Source: Balanoglossus misakiensis | Lineage: Eukaryota > Hemichordata | Reading direction: 5' to 3' | DNA: 64,000 nt | NCBI GenBank assembly: GCA_040954595.2 | Contig: CM082592.2 | Coordinates: forward strand, 1-64,000 | The notes under the pieces: model-generated | What the model saw: the letters and a program-made list of their open reading frames with translations, nothing else | Told to the model about the DNA's origin: nothing | The model's database searches: none | Shown here: piece after piece, positions 26,401 through 35,945 of the stretch | Layout: every line of letters begins with the position of its first letter | Position numbering within the stretch: the first letter of the stretch is position 1 | Made by a program: the position numbers and the translations under genes

Positions 26401-28658
26401 TATAACCATTGACCTTTGACCCTTGACCCTCGATCTCCAACTCTTAAACTCTAACCCTTGACCTCTAATCCTTGATCCTATACCGCTTGAACTTTGGACT
26501 CTAACCATTAAACCTCTAACCCATGAACTCCAACCCTCGACCCTTGAACTCTAACCCTTGACCTTTGAACTCTAACATTTGACCCTTGAACTCTTACCCT
26601 TGATTCTTGATCTCTAACCCTTGAACCCTAGACCATTAAACTCTAACCCTTGAACGCCAACTGTTGACCCATCAACTGTAATCCTTGACCTTTGACCCCT
26701 TGATCTCCAACTCTTGAACTCTAACCCTTGACCTTTGACCCTTGAACTCAAATCCTTGGCTGGTGAACTCTAACCCTTCACCCTTGACCCCTTGACCATT
26801 AAACTCTAACCCTTGATCCTTGTGCTCATAGCCTTGACCCTTGACCCCCTTGACCCTCGATCTAAAACTCTTGATCTCTAACCCTTGACCCCTTGACCAT
26901 TGAACTCTTACCCTTGATCCTTGACCCCTTGAACCTTGGACTCTAACCATTGAACCTTTGACCCATGAACTCTAACCCTTGACCCTTGAGCTCTTACCCT
27001 TGAACCTTTGACACTCAATCTCCAACTCTTTAACTCTAACCCTTGACCTTTGACCCTTGACCCTTGAACTCTTACCCTTTACTATTGATCTCTTACCCTT
27101 GATCTTTGACCCTTGAACTCTAACCCTTGAACTCTCTCTTCTCCTCCCCCTCACTCTCCATCCCATTCTCTCTCTCTATCACTCTCTAATAATAAATGTT
27201 AAACCCTAAACTTGTCAACTGAGCCTTAATGCTTGACCTTTAAACCCTTGACCCTAGAACCCTTGACCATTAAACTCTAACCCTTGAACGCCAACTGTTG
27301 ACCCATCAACTATAATCCTTGACCTTTGCCCCTTGACCCCTTGAACTCTAACTCTTGACCTTTGACCCTTGAACTCAAATCCTTGACCCTTGACCCCTCG
27401 ACCATTGAACTCTAACCCTTGATCCTTGTGCTCATACCCTTGACCCTTGATCTCCAACTCTTGAACTCGTACCCTTGACCTTTGACCCTTGAACCCAAAT
27501 CATTGGCTCGTGAACTCTAACCCTTGACTGTTGAACTCAAATCCTTGACCCCTTGACCATTGAACTCTAACCCTTGATCCTTGTGCTCATACCCTTGACC
27601 CTTGATCTCCAACTCTTGAACTCTAACCCTTGACCTTTGACCATTGTACTCTAACCCTTGATCCTTGACCCCTTGAACCTTGGACTCTAACCATTGAACC
27701 TCTGACCCATGAACTCCAACCCTTGACCCTTGAAACTAAACTCTTGATCCTTAAACCCTAAACTTGACAACTGACCCTTAATGCTTGACCTTTAAACCCT
27801 TGACCCTAGAACCCTTGACCATTAAACTCTAACCCTTGAACGCCAACTGTTGACCCATCAACTATAATCCTTGACCTTGACCCCTTGAACTCTAACCCTT
27901 GACCTTTGACCCTTGAACTCAAATCCTTGGCTCTTGAACTCTAACCCTTGACCGTTGAACTCAAATCCTTGACCCTTGACCCCTCGACCATTGAACTCTA
28001 ACCCTTGATCCTTGTGCTCATACCCTTGACCCTTGACCCCCTTGACCCTCGATCTCCAACTCTTGAATTCATACCCTTGACCTTTGACCCTTGAACTCAA
28101 ATCATTGGCTCGTGAACTCTAACCCTTGACCGTTGAACTCAAATCCTTGACCCTTGACCCCCTGACCATTGAACTCTTACCCTTGATCCTTGTGCTCATA
28201 CCCTTGACCCCCTTGACCCTCGATCTCCAACTCTTGAACTCTAACCCTTGACCTTTGACCATTGAACTATAACCCTTGATCTTTGACCCCTTGAACCTTG
28301 GACTCTAACCATTGAATGTTTGACCCATGAACTCTAACCCTTGACCCTTGAGCTCTTACCCTTGACCCTCGATCTCCAACTCTTGAACTCTAACCCTTGA
28401 CCCCTTGAACCTTGGACTCTAACCATTGAACCTTTGACCCATGAACTCCAACCCTTGACCCTTTGACCCTCGATCTCCAACTCTTCAACTTAACCCTTGA
28501 ACTTTGACCCTTGAACGCTAACCCTTGACCCTTGAACTCTTACCCTTGACTCTTGATCTCCAACCCTTGACCTTAGACCCTTGAACTCTAACCCTTGACC
28601 CTTGATCTCCAACCCTTGACCTTAGACCCTTGAACTCTAACCCTTGACCCTTGAACTG
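23408..28658 (-). repeat. Subtelomeric satellite A' (TTGACCCTTGAACTCTAACCC), right arm
   Basis: The reverse complement of the 5231-7346 family, expanded to about 5.2 kb. Core words are TTGACCCTTGAACTC, TAACCCTTGACC, TTGACCTTTGACC and gatctccaactcttg. Longer blocks recur irregularly; for example the phrase with cgccaactgttgacccatc appears at about 25601, 26028, 26380, 26656, 27290 and 27841. Minus-strand ORFs of 60-115 codons reading VKGQGLEF/KGQRSRV-like peptides arise because the 7-base words give a 21-base, stop-poor period; they are not called as genes. Confidence 0.92.
27131..27200. repeat. Internal copy of the satellite-gene boundary sequence
   Basis: A pyrimidine tract (tctcttctcctccccctcac, then tctctctatcactctc) followed by taataataaat. 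The same composite stands at the true satellite-gene boundary (28657-28720). Here it is embedded inside satellite A', so the array has been duplicated together with its inner edge. Confidence 0.75.
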
Positions 28659-28735
28659 TCTCTTCTCCTCCCCCTCTCTCCATCCCATTCTCTCTCTGCA
28701 TCACTCTCTAATAATAAATATTAAAATGTTACAGA
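28659..28735. repeat. CT-rich boundary between satellite A' and gene array
   Basis: Pyrimidine-rich tract ending in taataataaatattaaaatg. It separates the last TTGACC repeats from unique genic sequence only about 30 bases before a splice donor. No further exon or polyadenylation arrangement could be recognised on the telomeric side. Confidence 0.7.
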
Positions 28736-28765
28736 AAACCATAGAAATTGGGGTTATAGGCTTAC

Positions 28766-28885
28766 GGTCAGTGCATGTGTCACCAGTAGAGCAGTTGAAA
28801 CAATAACATGTAAACTGTGTACAGGAACCCGGTACTTGCGAGCAAATTCCACTGTTTAGGCAAGGAGAGGGTACACACTGGTTGT
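28766..28885 (-). CDS. Unique EGF-like exon downstream of the tandem units (e0)
   Basis: 120-bp exon on the minus strand, the most 3' exon visible. The acceptor is AG at 28886-28887 and the donor is GTAAG (28761-28765 on the plus strand). Both sides are phase 1, the symmetric form typical of shuffled EGF modules. The translation starts NQCVPSPCLNSGIC and continues with SC, FTCYC, FNC and GDTC, giving eight cysteines. Six match the EGF pattern; the extra pair lies before C4 and after C5. It differs clearly from every exon of the 17-kb unit. The intact donor points toward the telomere, but only satellite follows, so the rest of the gene is missing there. Product unknown; an extracellular EGF-repeat protein is inferred. 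Confidence 0.8.
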
Positions 28886-29409
28886 CTGGTTGATTCCTGT
28901 ATAGACAAAAAGAAAGAATATTGAGCAGGAAAACATCACTATAGGCTCAAAGCACTGAAACACACAGACACACAAATTCACTGATAAAGGCCCATCAACA
29001 TAAATGGGATGTGAACATCCACACCATTGCCGGTTTCCTGTATGGGTTGTTGAGAAAGTTGAGAACTTCTGAACATTATTTTGAAAAAGCAGGAGTTAAA
29101 ATCTACAGAAAATCACTAGAACAGTGCAGTCAAGGTATTGTCAAAATTACAGAATCTACAAACTACACTCAGCAGTCGTGTACATGTATACCTGACAACA
29201 ACCAAAAGGCTGTTTTGAAAAACCAAATGCTGTGAAATCCTTTAGAGTGCGACAAGAAACCACAGTTGCAACCGAAAACGAAAATAGTGATAACATTAAG
29301 CTAGCCCAAAGTTTGAGTTACCAGGGCTTTAATATGTGTACCATATTTATATTATATAATACATAACAAGTGTTTTGCATTGAATAAAATAATATTGGTT
29401 TGTACTTAT
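28886..29409. other. Intron containing the left breakpoint of the tandem array
   Basis: No exon or repeat recognised. Similarity to the two other unit junctions (46694 and 63739) begins at about 29124, at gtgcagtcaag. Sequence to the left of 29124 is unique in this window, so this is the array's telomeric-side edge. A 74-codon plus-strand ORF (29011-29235) spans the breakpoint and has no recognisable domain. Confidence 0.7.
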
Positions 29410-29531
29410 GCATTGTACATGTGGCACCAGTGAAGCATTCGGCACACATACAGTCAAACTGGAAACAGCCGTCTCACGCAACGCATGTGCCACCACATTT
29501 TGACAAGGCATAGAGTATAACTGATCAATGG
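29410..29531 (-). pseudogene. Broken EGF exon e17, unit 1
   Basis: Counterpart of the intact exon at 46980-47099, but 122 bp instead of 120. An extra two bases (gccaccac for gccacc, about 29494) shift the frame after MPCQN. The splice donor is also lost: the minus strand reads ATAAGT where unit 2 has GTAAGT (29405-29409). The translation therefore loses the GGTC and later cysteine positions. Both lesions are private to this unit. Originally an 8-cysteine EGF module beginning IDQLYSMPCQ. Confidence 0.85.
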
Positions 29532-29925
29532 CTGCCAAAACAAAAATGAAAGTATCAATGACCTGCTTGTCAAAAACTTGTACATGTACTTGTGATGTTC
29601 ATTTTGTTTAAATTATATAAGTGAGCAATGTCTTCATTCCTTATTTCAAACCTGTACATTTAAAATAACATAATGATGCTAGGATTTTTCTGTAAGAATC
29701 TTGAAAAATTAAAAAATATGCCATCAACATGATACAGAAGGCTTTCCTTTTTAACGTGCACCTCACACTCAATTTTGACCCTACATCAGCAAATTTTGAA
29801 AGGATGAAACTTTGTAATGCTTCCACCCCATTTATTGGTGTACGGGTCCATCTATCACATTGAGAATACCAAAAATGAGGGTTTATATACCACGCTGTGT
29901 CATAAAACAGTTGAATTCGACACAC
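29532..29925. other. Intron e16-e17, unit 1
   Basis: No exon, repeat or element recognised. ORFs on either strand (29641-29925, 29860-30045) are extensions of exon shadow or intron sequence without domains. Confidence 0.6.
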
Positions 29926-30644
29926 CTACGGCACAGATGGCCCCCGTCCAACACTACTGGCAGTAACAGGTGTAGTCAGTATAAGAATTTGGTGTTTGGG
30001 AACAATAGCCTCCATTTTGACACAGATTCTGATCACATGGGTTAAAGCCCCAGTATTTCTCGTGTTTATCCATTTTTCATCATCGAAAAATGCCCGTTTT
30101 TCCTGTACATTCATCATGGAATACTACATAATGAAGATAGAAGAAAGGTTTGGGCAACTATAGCTACGTGCAAGCTGTAAATATTGCCCGTAACACTTGA
30201 AATGATGCGCGGGTTTGTTTACAACGGAAATGTTGTACATGTCGATCAGCAAACGTGCCACTTTGACATTTGATGGTCAGACCATTTAAGGATTTTATCT
30301 CGTTCCATCGACTGATTTCTCCCATAAAGTTATCTTCCCAAAATTTCGCCGAATTAGTGCGCATTTCTTCGCTGAGTCGCTTGATTTGGGGCGACCAAAC
30401 CTCTTCCGCATAGATTCACATTTGAGTGCGCATGCGCACTAGTCACGTGTGTCAACAGAGCCTGACTTTCGGTCCGGACAGAAAGTCATTCTTCACCCGT
30501 TATATTGTAAATTGTATGAGTTTATGAGCAGAGCTGGGGATGATGACTGTTCGATTTAGTATCAATTATCATCTACTTTTATAAATTATAGATGCCGTTT
30601 CAAACAAAATTTTGCCCCTACGAGAAATACTGAGGCTTTAATGA
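29926..30644 (-). pseudogene. EGF exon e16, unit 1, interrupted by a TTAA element
   Basis: The exon lies in two parts, 29926-30045 and 30642-30644, split by the 592-bp insertion at 30046-30637 and its TTAA duplication. The coding remnant reads DQN..CQNGGYC, then YTCYCQ, then an in-frame TAG, then CWTGAIC. The TAG is shared with unit 2. Unit 1 also has CTG where unit 2 has CCG (the P of NPC becomes L). The exon was therefore dead before the insertion, which landed three codons from the acceptor. Confidence 0.85.
30046..30637. mobile_element. 592-bp TTAA-flanked terminal-inverted-repeat element
   Basis: Present in unit 1 only. The target TTAA is duplicated at 30042-30045 and 30638-30641; the empty site in unit 2 has a single TTAA at 47609-47612. 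The ends form an inverted repeat: AGCCCCAGTATTTCTCGT on the left and AGCCTCAGTATTTCTCGT read inward from the right, one mismatch in 18. There is no ORF that could encode a transposase, so it is non-autonomous (MITE-like). TTAA duplication is known for piggyBac-type and some other DNA transposons; the superfamily cannot be fixed from this sequence. Confidence 0.88.
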
Positions 30645-31209
30645 CTATCAGAAAAAAAATGGTTTAAAAAACATGAAATGCAGATGGCTATACCTCAACT
30701 AAAGATGATTCCTGCACCACAACAAAATCCTTTGACACAAGCATTATACTGGAACCATACCCAGAACACGCATTAAGTATATGATGAAGGGACAATGTCT
30801 CTATTTTTGGGTAATACAGTAAAACCTCTCTTTATGGACACCTCTCTAATCAGAACACCTAGTAAGATTGATTTTTCAAGCCAAATAGTATGGATAATAA
30901 AGGACGTCCCTTTTACTTAATAAACAGATGTGTGCACCACCTTAGGAGAAATTACCTCACATGCACAATTATCTCTACAGACACTAGTCTTCAAGAGGCA
31001 ACTCATGTATATTTGAGTGATGAAAACATCCAGCTTCGTACACTTCCTCACAAGTTCGTGCCTATCCTAAATTGCACGGACATACAAATGAAATTTCTGT
31101 TTTCTTTTCTCTTGTGGGAATTTTAGAAATGAGAAGTTACCACACAATTCAATTGCCATGAAGAGAAAGTGCCCAAAAGATTGTCATTTACGGTACGTCA
31201 GAAACTTAG
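30645..31209. other. Intron e15-e16, unit 1
   Basis: About 565 bases with no exon or repeat recognised. A 78-codon plus-strand ORF at 30890-31126 has no domain and its counterpart in unit 2 is shorter, so it is treated as chance. Confidence 0.55.
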
Positions 31210-31332
31210 ATATTTCACAACGGTTACCCTCATAGCAACCAGTACAGGCACAGGTATATGCCGTGCAGGAGTTGGCCACTGCATTACATACAGCCCCGTT
31301 GAGACAGCTGTTTCGCTGGCATGGATCTTGGA
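31210..31332 (-). pseudogene. EGF exon e15, unit 1, with lost splice donor
   Basis: The 123-bp frame is open and reads QDPCQRNSCLNGAVC, then NSC, YTCAC, TGCYEGNRC, a complete 8-cysteine EGF module. The acceptor AG is intact (31333-31334). The donor is not: the minus strand reads CTAAGT where unit 2 has GTAAGT (31205-31209, cttag instead of cttac). Normal splicing out of this exon is therefore not expected. The change is private to unit 1. Confidence 0.83.
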
Positions 31333-31662
31333 CTGCAATAAAAAGTGCAACCTAATGTTATCTCAGCAATATTTACTTTTAAAAATCTGTTTGATAAAAA
31401 CATCATCATTACCATTACTGTAAATACTGAACGGAACTTCACTTCCAAAAACAACTTGCTCATTCTGGGACGCACTTGTGGGGCTATGAAAATAAACATG
31501 TTTTCTTTCAGTTGTACATCATTTTTGAGGTGAACGATTCCCAAGGCCCAAGGTGTGATGCTGAAGATGAAAATATAAAGTATGACCAACAGACAATGTA
31601 TTGAGACATGATTGTAAATGTTAGTTCCTGCATGACAAAACGTTTGTTTTAATGAGTTTTAC
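31333..31662. other. Intron e14-e15, unit 1
   Basis: No element recognised. Relative to unit 2 it lacks about 68 bases after gctatgaaaat (31493); short AAAT microhomology at the edges fits a deletion here or an insertion in unit 2. Confidence 0.55.
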
Positions 31663-31779
31663 ACTGGCTGCAGTGTGTGCCGGTGAAACATCCTGGACAA
31701 GTACACTCATAAGTTGTACACGACAGCCAAGTACACTGCCCATTGTTCAGGCATGGACTTGGCCTACATGGAGTTTGTT
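31663..31779 (-). CDS. EGF-like exon e14, unit 1
   Basis: 117 bp, acceptor AG at 31780-31781, donor GTAAAA at 31657-31662, phase 1 on both sides. Encodes QTPCRPSPCLNNGQC, then LSC, TYECTC, PGCFTGTHC and a ninth cysteine near the end. No stop or frameshift. It differs from unit 2 at a few codons, including W for R and G for E. The exon is intact, but it sits in an array where several neighbours are broken, so expression is doubtful. Confidence 0.75.
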
Positions 31780-32095
31780 CTGTTTCAATGGAATGAAAAA
31801 AAATAAATAGTAGTGACATAAGTTTTTAGGGTATGACCATTTCCTTAATTCCTACAGCTGTGGTTCTATCGGGTTCTCCTATAACTAAGCTTCCTTAATG
31901 TATAACTGAACAATAAGAATTACTTATTGTACTTTTGGGAGTTTAGGACTGTGGTACTTGCAAAAAAGACTCAATTCCTGAAAGTGCCTATTTGGTTTGT
32001 CACATCCTAAATATACAGGTAATTTCATAGCTGCCAGCTATGACAAATATACCGGTATGAGGGGGGAAAAACAGTTCCTCGTCTGATAAATTTAC
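31780..32095. other. Intron e13-e14, unit 1
   Basis: 316 bases; nothing recognised. Confidence 0.5.
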
Positions 32096-32218
32096 CTTGG
32101 TCACAGGTGATTCCAATGAAATAGCCTTGACAGCGACAGGTAAACGCACTGCACGATCCACTGATTGGCTCACAGATACCGTTGTTCATGCACGGATTGG
32201 GAGAACATTGATCGAGTC
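32096..32218 (-). CDS. EGF-like exon e13, unit 1 (one cysteine lost)
   Basis: 123 bp, acceptor AG at 32219-32220, donor GTAAA at 32091-32095, phase 1-1. Reads LDQCSPNPCMNNGIC, then GSC, FTCRC, QGYFIGITC. The seventh cysteine of the 8-cysteine pattern is Tyr here (TAT) and Cys in unit 2 (TGT). The remaining seven cysteines leave one unpaired. Open frame and good splice sites, but the cysteine loss fits relaxed constraint. Confidence 0.75.
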
Positions 32219-32696
32219 CTGGGGGTTGCATGTAAATCAACCAACAATTGCATATTAACATCACAAGTCATTTCACTATTTTTTCATTCCAAACTTAAAA
32301 GATTGCTTGTAACTTGCTGAACAAATATTCATATGGACAGACTATTCTAGCTTGGAACAGGCAAAATCAAGGGTGCCCTGACGCCCAACTTTTAAGAGCA
32401 GTTCATTTACTGAAACTGCCAGCACCCAATATTATCCCACATGTAATCAATATGTGGAAATCAAATACATCTGTAACAGTTTTAATTTACCATGTGGGTA
32501 TTTGCATGGAGGGCCATGGTATTTGTTACCTACTGATAAAATACCCTTCAAAACAATATCCTCATTTCTTCAGAAGTTTGGCAACAAGACCAATAAAGTT
32601 TCACATCAAAATTTACAATGTATAAATAAGCTTAAAAGATCTACGGAATGAAGATTGCTTGTTTGTTTGCAGGGTGTCTTGAAAGTATATACTCAC
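32219..32696. other. Intron e12-e13, unit 1
   Basis: No element recognised. It ends at a good donor (GTGAGT on the minus strand, 32691-32696), which is the displaced original donor of exon e12. The plus-strand ORFs at 32314-32651 are not supported by any motif. Confidence 0.55.
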
Positions 32697-33705
32697 TTGT
32701 TTGACCATGGACCCTAGAGAAAGAAGGACGCGCAATTCCAGTTTTTTCTTGAAATGATGTTCTTTTGCATACATTATTTCCAGATAAATCCCAATAATCC
32801 AATTTGCAAATAAACTGTGTATAAACTAACGCAAAGTCTCGTGTTTTGCGTGAAGTTATCACAACACCTCAGAACATCTCGCAGAAGACGAGAAAACTGC
32901 AACGTGGTTGAACACAGCGATTATTTATGGAACACATCTGGACAAGTTAAACAGGAATTTGAATCTGAGTCTGACAGCGTCCAAAACAAGCATCTTTTGT
33001 CTAACAGTCCGGGTATTTCACAAGGCTGTGAGCTAACCGTACCGAGGGTTGCCTGGCGGCCATAGCGCACACATGATAATCCACCCAGTTTGTTTACAAA
33101 TTGTTTTCGTGAAATCTGTTTTATTGTTCACGCACTGCGAAATAAAATGCCCCTAAACCACAATTTTTATTTCAATGCTTCACGCAAACATAAAATTATT
33201 ACGAAAAGTGTCAGCGTTACTAAGAAATATGAGTGCCCAGTCGGACATGCAAAAAACATGGATGATTTGTTTACAATTTTTAAATGAAGCTTGTGGCACT
33301 AGAAATGACCGTTCAACCGACAGACGAACACCAAACCATAATAATTATCACAGACATCGTAATACTTTAAGAATTTTAGAAAAAAACGCAGTGGCTGCTG
33401 AAATGCAGGAGTGCCAGTTTGGTGGCAAGTTTTCGCATCACTGGTGGGGTCGACACGTGCCGAAGTAAGGAAGTCATTGTCCAACTGTCCTGGGTGTTAA
33501 TTATATGCAAAAAAACATCATCATACAGATAATCCCCAAACCCTTTGATCTTTGCCGCAGTTGCTCGTCCTTCTTTCTCTAGGGTCTATGGTTTGACAGA
33601 TGTCACCTGTGTAAGAGTTCACATACTGGCATGAATAGAAATTGCACGATGTTTGCTGGCAAAATCCACCATTCATACATGGGTTGGGATCACAGGGGTT
33701 TTGCA
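32697..33705 (-). pseudogene. EGF exon e12, unit 1, split by an 885-bp TIR element
   Basis: The main part is 33591-33705 (acceptor AG at 33706-33707). The last two exon bases and the donor GTGAGT lie at 32691-32698 on the far side of the element. The two coding parts total 117 bp, a multiple of three, with a phase-1 donor, which supports the model. The main part reads QNPCDPNPCMNGGFC, TSC, YSC, then QYVNSYTGDIC. One cysteine is Tyr here but Cys in unit 2. As it stands the frame runs into the element. The insertion is shared with unit 2. Confidence 0.85.
32706..33590. mobile_element. 885-bp TIR element with 7-bp target duplication, unit 1
   Basis: Terminal inverted repeats of 25 bases start CATGGACCCTAGAG on the left and CATAGACCCTAGAG (read inward) on the right, one mismatch. 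The element is flanked by GTTTGAC at 32699-32705 and again at 33591-33597, a 7-bp direct repeat. No transposase-length ORF is present, so it is non-autonomous. An end beginning CA and a short duplication recall hAT-like elements, but those normally duplicate 8 bp, so the family is left open. Confidence 0.87.
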
Positions 33706-34259
33706 CTGGAAATTAAGAAAGGACGCCATTTTATTCCTTGCTACTCATTCTACAGTACATATATGGCAAAAACCTTGCAGAATTATGGCAAGGGTGTGCG
33801 GAGTGATTGTGCCTACAACTTATATTAGGCTGGTATCAAGTTGTTCACACCTCCATAGATCATGTGGCAGTGACTGTGAGGCAAGGGCTTCCCTTCATGA
33901 AATCAAAGACCTGTGTACTGGAGGAGGGTTCCTTGCAAATGCTTGACTTGACTTCAAGCACACCTGTAGACTCATATGTAAATTTACACTATCTGGCCTG
34001 GAGTGAGAATTTCCATAGTGGATGTGTGTTGACAAAAGGCAGTAAAATTGGCCAGTCGCGCATAATGTTTCTTGAACCAAGACAATCAAGACATTATGCG
34101 CCACGAAAGTGATTTTGATTGGAAAGAGTGTAATCTTGCATTCGATGTCAAGAACTCTCCAAGCTCTGCTGTGGAGATGGCTACACCTATGCTCAGGAAA
34201 CATGCAGTATTTGAATGCATCAGAGACAAAAGGTAAAAGAGACTGCGCTGTATACTTAC
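33706..34259. other. Intron e11-e12, unit 1
   Basis: About 554 bases. Long overlapping ORFs on both strands (33653-33946, 33807-34112, 33895-34497) are unsupported; the minus one is an extension of exon e11. No repeat recognised. Confidence 0.55.
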
Positions 34260-34382
34260 ATATCTCACACCTATCACCTTTGTAGCAACCAGTACATATG
34301 CAGGTGAGATCAAAGCAGGAATTTCGAGCCGGTTGACAGAAGCCACCATTCTGGCACGGATTTGGTTGACACTGGTTGAGTC
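34260..34382 (-). CDS. EGF-like exon e11, unit 1
   Basis: 123 bp, acceptor AG at 34383-34384, donor GTAAGT at 34254-34259, phase 1-1. Reads LNQCQPNPCQNGGFC, NSC, LTCIC, TGCYKGDRC, all eight cysteines present. This is one of the best-preserved modules of the array and is intact in both units. Confidence 0.8.
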
Positions 34383-34682
34383 CTGCAAGGAAAAGGGTCA
34401 AATTTTCCATGATCATCAATGTCACGTGATTATGATTGTATGTAAGTGGCTGAGTTTCCTTCAAAAATTGTGATGTGACAAACCGACAAATTAGCATATT
34501 AGCATAATCAGAATAAATAAAAAAAAATGCACAGGTAGTTTAAAAGAACAAAAACTTTCGAAACGGAATAGAGCTAAGCTGCTATCCCTTTCTATTTTTG
34601 TGTTTGTACAACATCAGTGAAGTTTAAATCATAATAAAAAAATGATAATTATCATTATTAACTGCTACAGATTCAAACTTAC
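34383..34682. other. Intron e10-e11, unit 1
   Basis: 300 bases; nothing recognised apart from a short palindrome aatgataattatcatt near 34640. Confidence 0.5.
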
Positions 34683-34796
34683 TTGTCTCACAACTGGTTC
34701 CCTAGTAACACTCTGTGCACATGCAAATTGTGGCAGTACAAGAATTTACCTGTTGTTGGCAGGTACCTCCATTGAGACAAGGACTTCATAAGTTGT
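34683..34796 (-). pseudogene. EGF exon e10, unit 1, with two in-frame stops
   Basis: 114 bp with intact acceptor (AG at 34797-34798) and donor (GTAAGT). The EGF frame reads NL, then TGA, then SPCLNGGTC, NSC, TICMC, TECY, then TAG, then GTSC. The TGA stands where neighbours have the first cysteine. The TAG stands at the variable position after the Tyr of CYxG. Both stops are shared with unit 2, so they predate the duplication. Confidence 0.85.
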
Positions 34797-35612
34797 CTGA
34801 AAACACCAGTTTGCCCAATTTTCACTAATGTATAGGAATACATGAGAAGTCGGCCAGATTAGAAGTCGGCCAGTACGCGCGCATGAGAAGTCGGCCAGTA
34901 TGAGAAGTCGGCCAGTTGTTGAACTTGTACCCGAATAGTGCAGTAATGACCCAGATTACTTATAACAACACTTAATAAAATATAATTGCACTAAATATTT
35001 TCATTTGGACGGATTTCCCAAATTCTTGACAACACAATGACGTCATTTCAAATAATGGCATCTGGCATCCGTACCGGTTCCCCAGCCTCGTATCCGCGTA
35101 AGGAGCTTAGGTTGTTCGCCAAATTCCTGTGACATTTCTGATTAAAGGGAGTTGTTTCAAAGCCTACTAAAATACATAGAAGATGTATGTGTATATTCAT
35201 ACTTTCTGAGACAACACCAAACAAACAAACAAACAAACGTGACAAGGAACAGACTACTGGCGCAGCTCAAGAAGTGCAGGTGACTGATGTTGACGTACCC
35301 CGGTGACGTACATGAAAAGTGAACAGACAGTTTTAAAATTCATCGGCTATTTGTACAAATATCTCAGCTCCTGTACATCAAGGAAACATTTCGTAGTGAA
35401 ACAGTTATATATAACACAAAGTACCAGGGTTCTCTCCCACAGGCCGACTTCTCGTACTGGCCGAGACCGACTTCTCATACTGGTTGACTTCTCAGGACAC
35501 CATGTATAGCTAGCTGTTGAACTCAAAAAATATGTAAAACTACAAGTGATGTAAACAACTTGTGGAACCATGTTCAAATCGAGACAAGAAGAAAAGGGAT
35601 TTCAAGACTTAC
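34797..35612. repeat. Intron e9-e10 with a fold-back repeat, unit 1
   Basis: Four copies of agaagtcggccag lie at 34850-34915. Inverted partners (ccgacttctc..actgg) lie at 35443-35495, so the two clusters can pair across about 530 bases. The phrases tataggaataca on the left and catgtatagc on the right may be the outer ends. This resembles a fold-back element of about 650 bp. A CAAA microsatellite is at 35219-35238. No exon recognised. Confidence 0.6.
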
Positions 35613-35709
35613 CTCCTTCAGCACTTTACTGCCCTGTAGCGCACTGTGTGACACTTGTAGTTGTGCATTCATAACCAGAAGGACGTGGCCGAACCTAGCG
35701 AGTATGAAC
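35613..35709 (-). pseudogene. GCC2/GCC3-type exon e9, unit 1, with deletion and stop
   Basis: 97 bp between acceptor AG (35710-35711) and donor GTAAG (35608-35612). In the phase-1 frame it starts GSYSLGSATS, the usual run between two cysteine pairs. A shifted frame then continues PSGYECTTTSVTQCATGQ, a TAA stop, and SAEG. The missing CTPCP-like segment (14 bases would restore 111 bp) explains the shift. The TAA stands at the position usually occupied by Tyr. Both lesions are shared with unit 2. Confidence 0.78.
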
Positions 35710-35945
35710 CTATCACAGAAAAAATTCAAAGAACGATTTTTACCACCATGCTCTGGTCCAACGATCCCTTATTAGAGAGATGTCCGTAATCACAGGTTTA
35801 ACTGTACAATACCTCTTCAGTGGAATCATTGTGTTTTTCAAAGTGCATCACAATATCATCTCCAATAAGCATAACAGTTTAATTTTCTGTGTATGCCATG
35901 CTATAACACAGGGAAGTCACAAGAGTGATTTGCAGCCCAACTTAC

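Noticed and set aside
24510-28100. Several minus-strand ORFs of 64-115 codons reading VKGQGLEF/KGQRSRV-like repeats
   Set aside because: They follow the 7-base satellite words (21-base, stop-poor period), occur in overlapping frames and have no start or splice context.
5231-28658. CRISPR-like or bacterial repeat array
   Set aside because: Repeats are degenerate, contiguous and without unique spacers, next to a eukaryotic telomere.
29011-29235. 74-codon plus-strand ORF at the array edge
   Set aside because: Spans the tandem breakpoint, lies in an intron of the opposite strand and has no domain.
34683-34796. TGA at a cysteine position read as a selenocysteine codon
   Set aside because: The same exon also has a TAG and no SECIS-like element was seen; loss of function is simpler.
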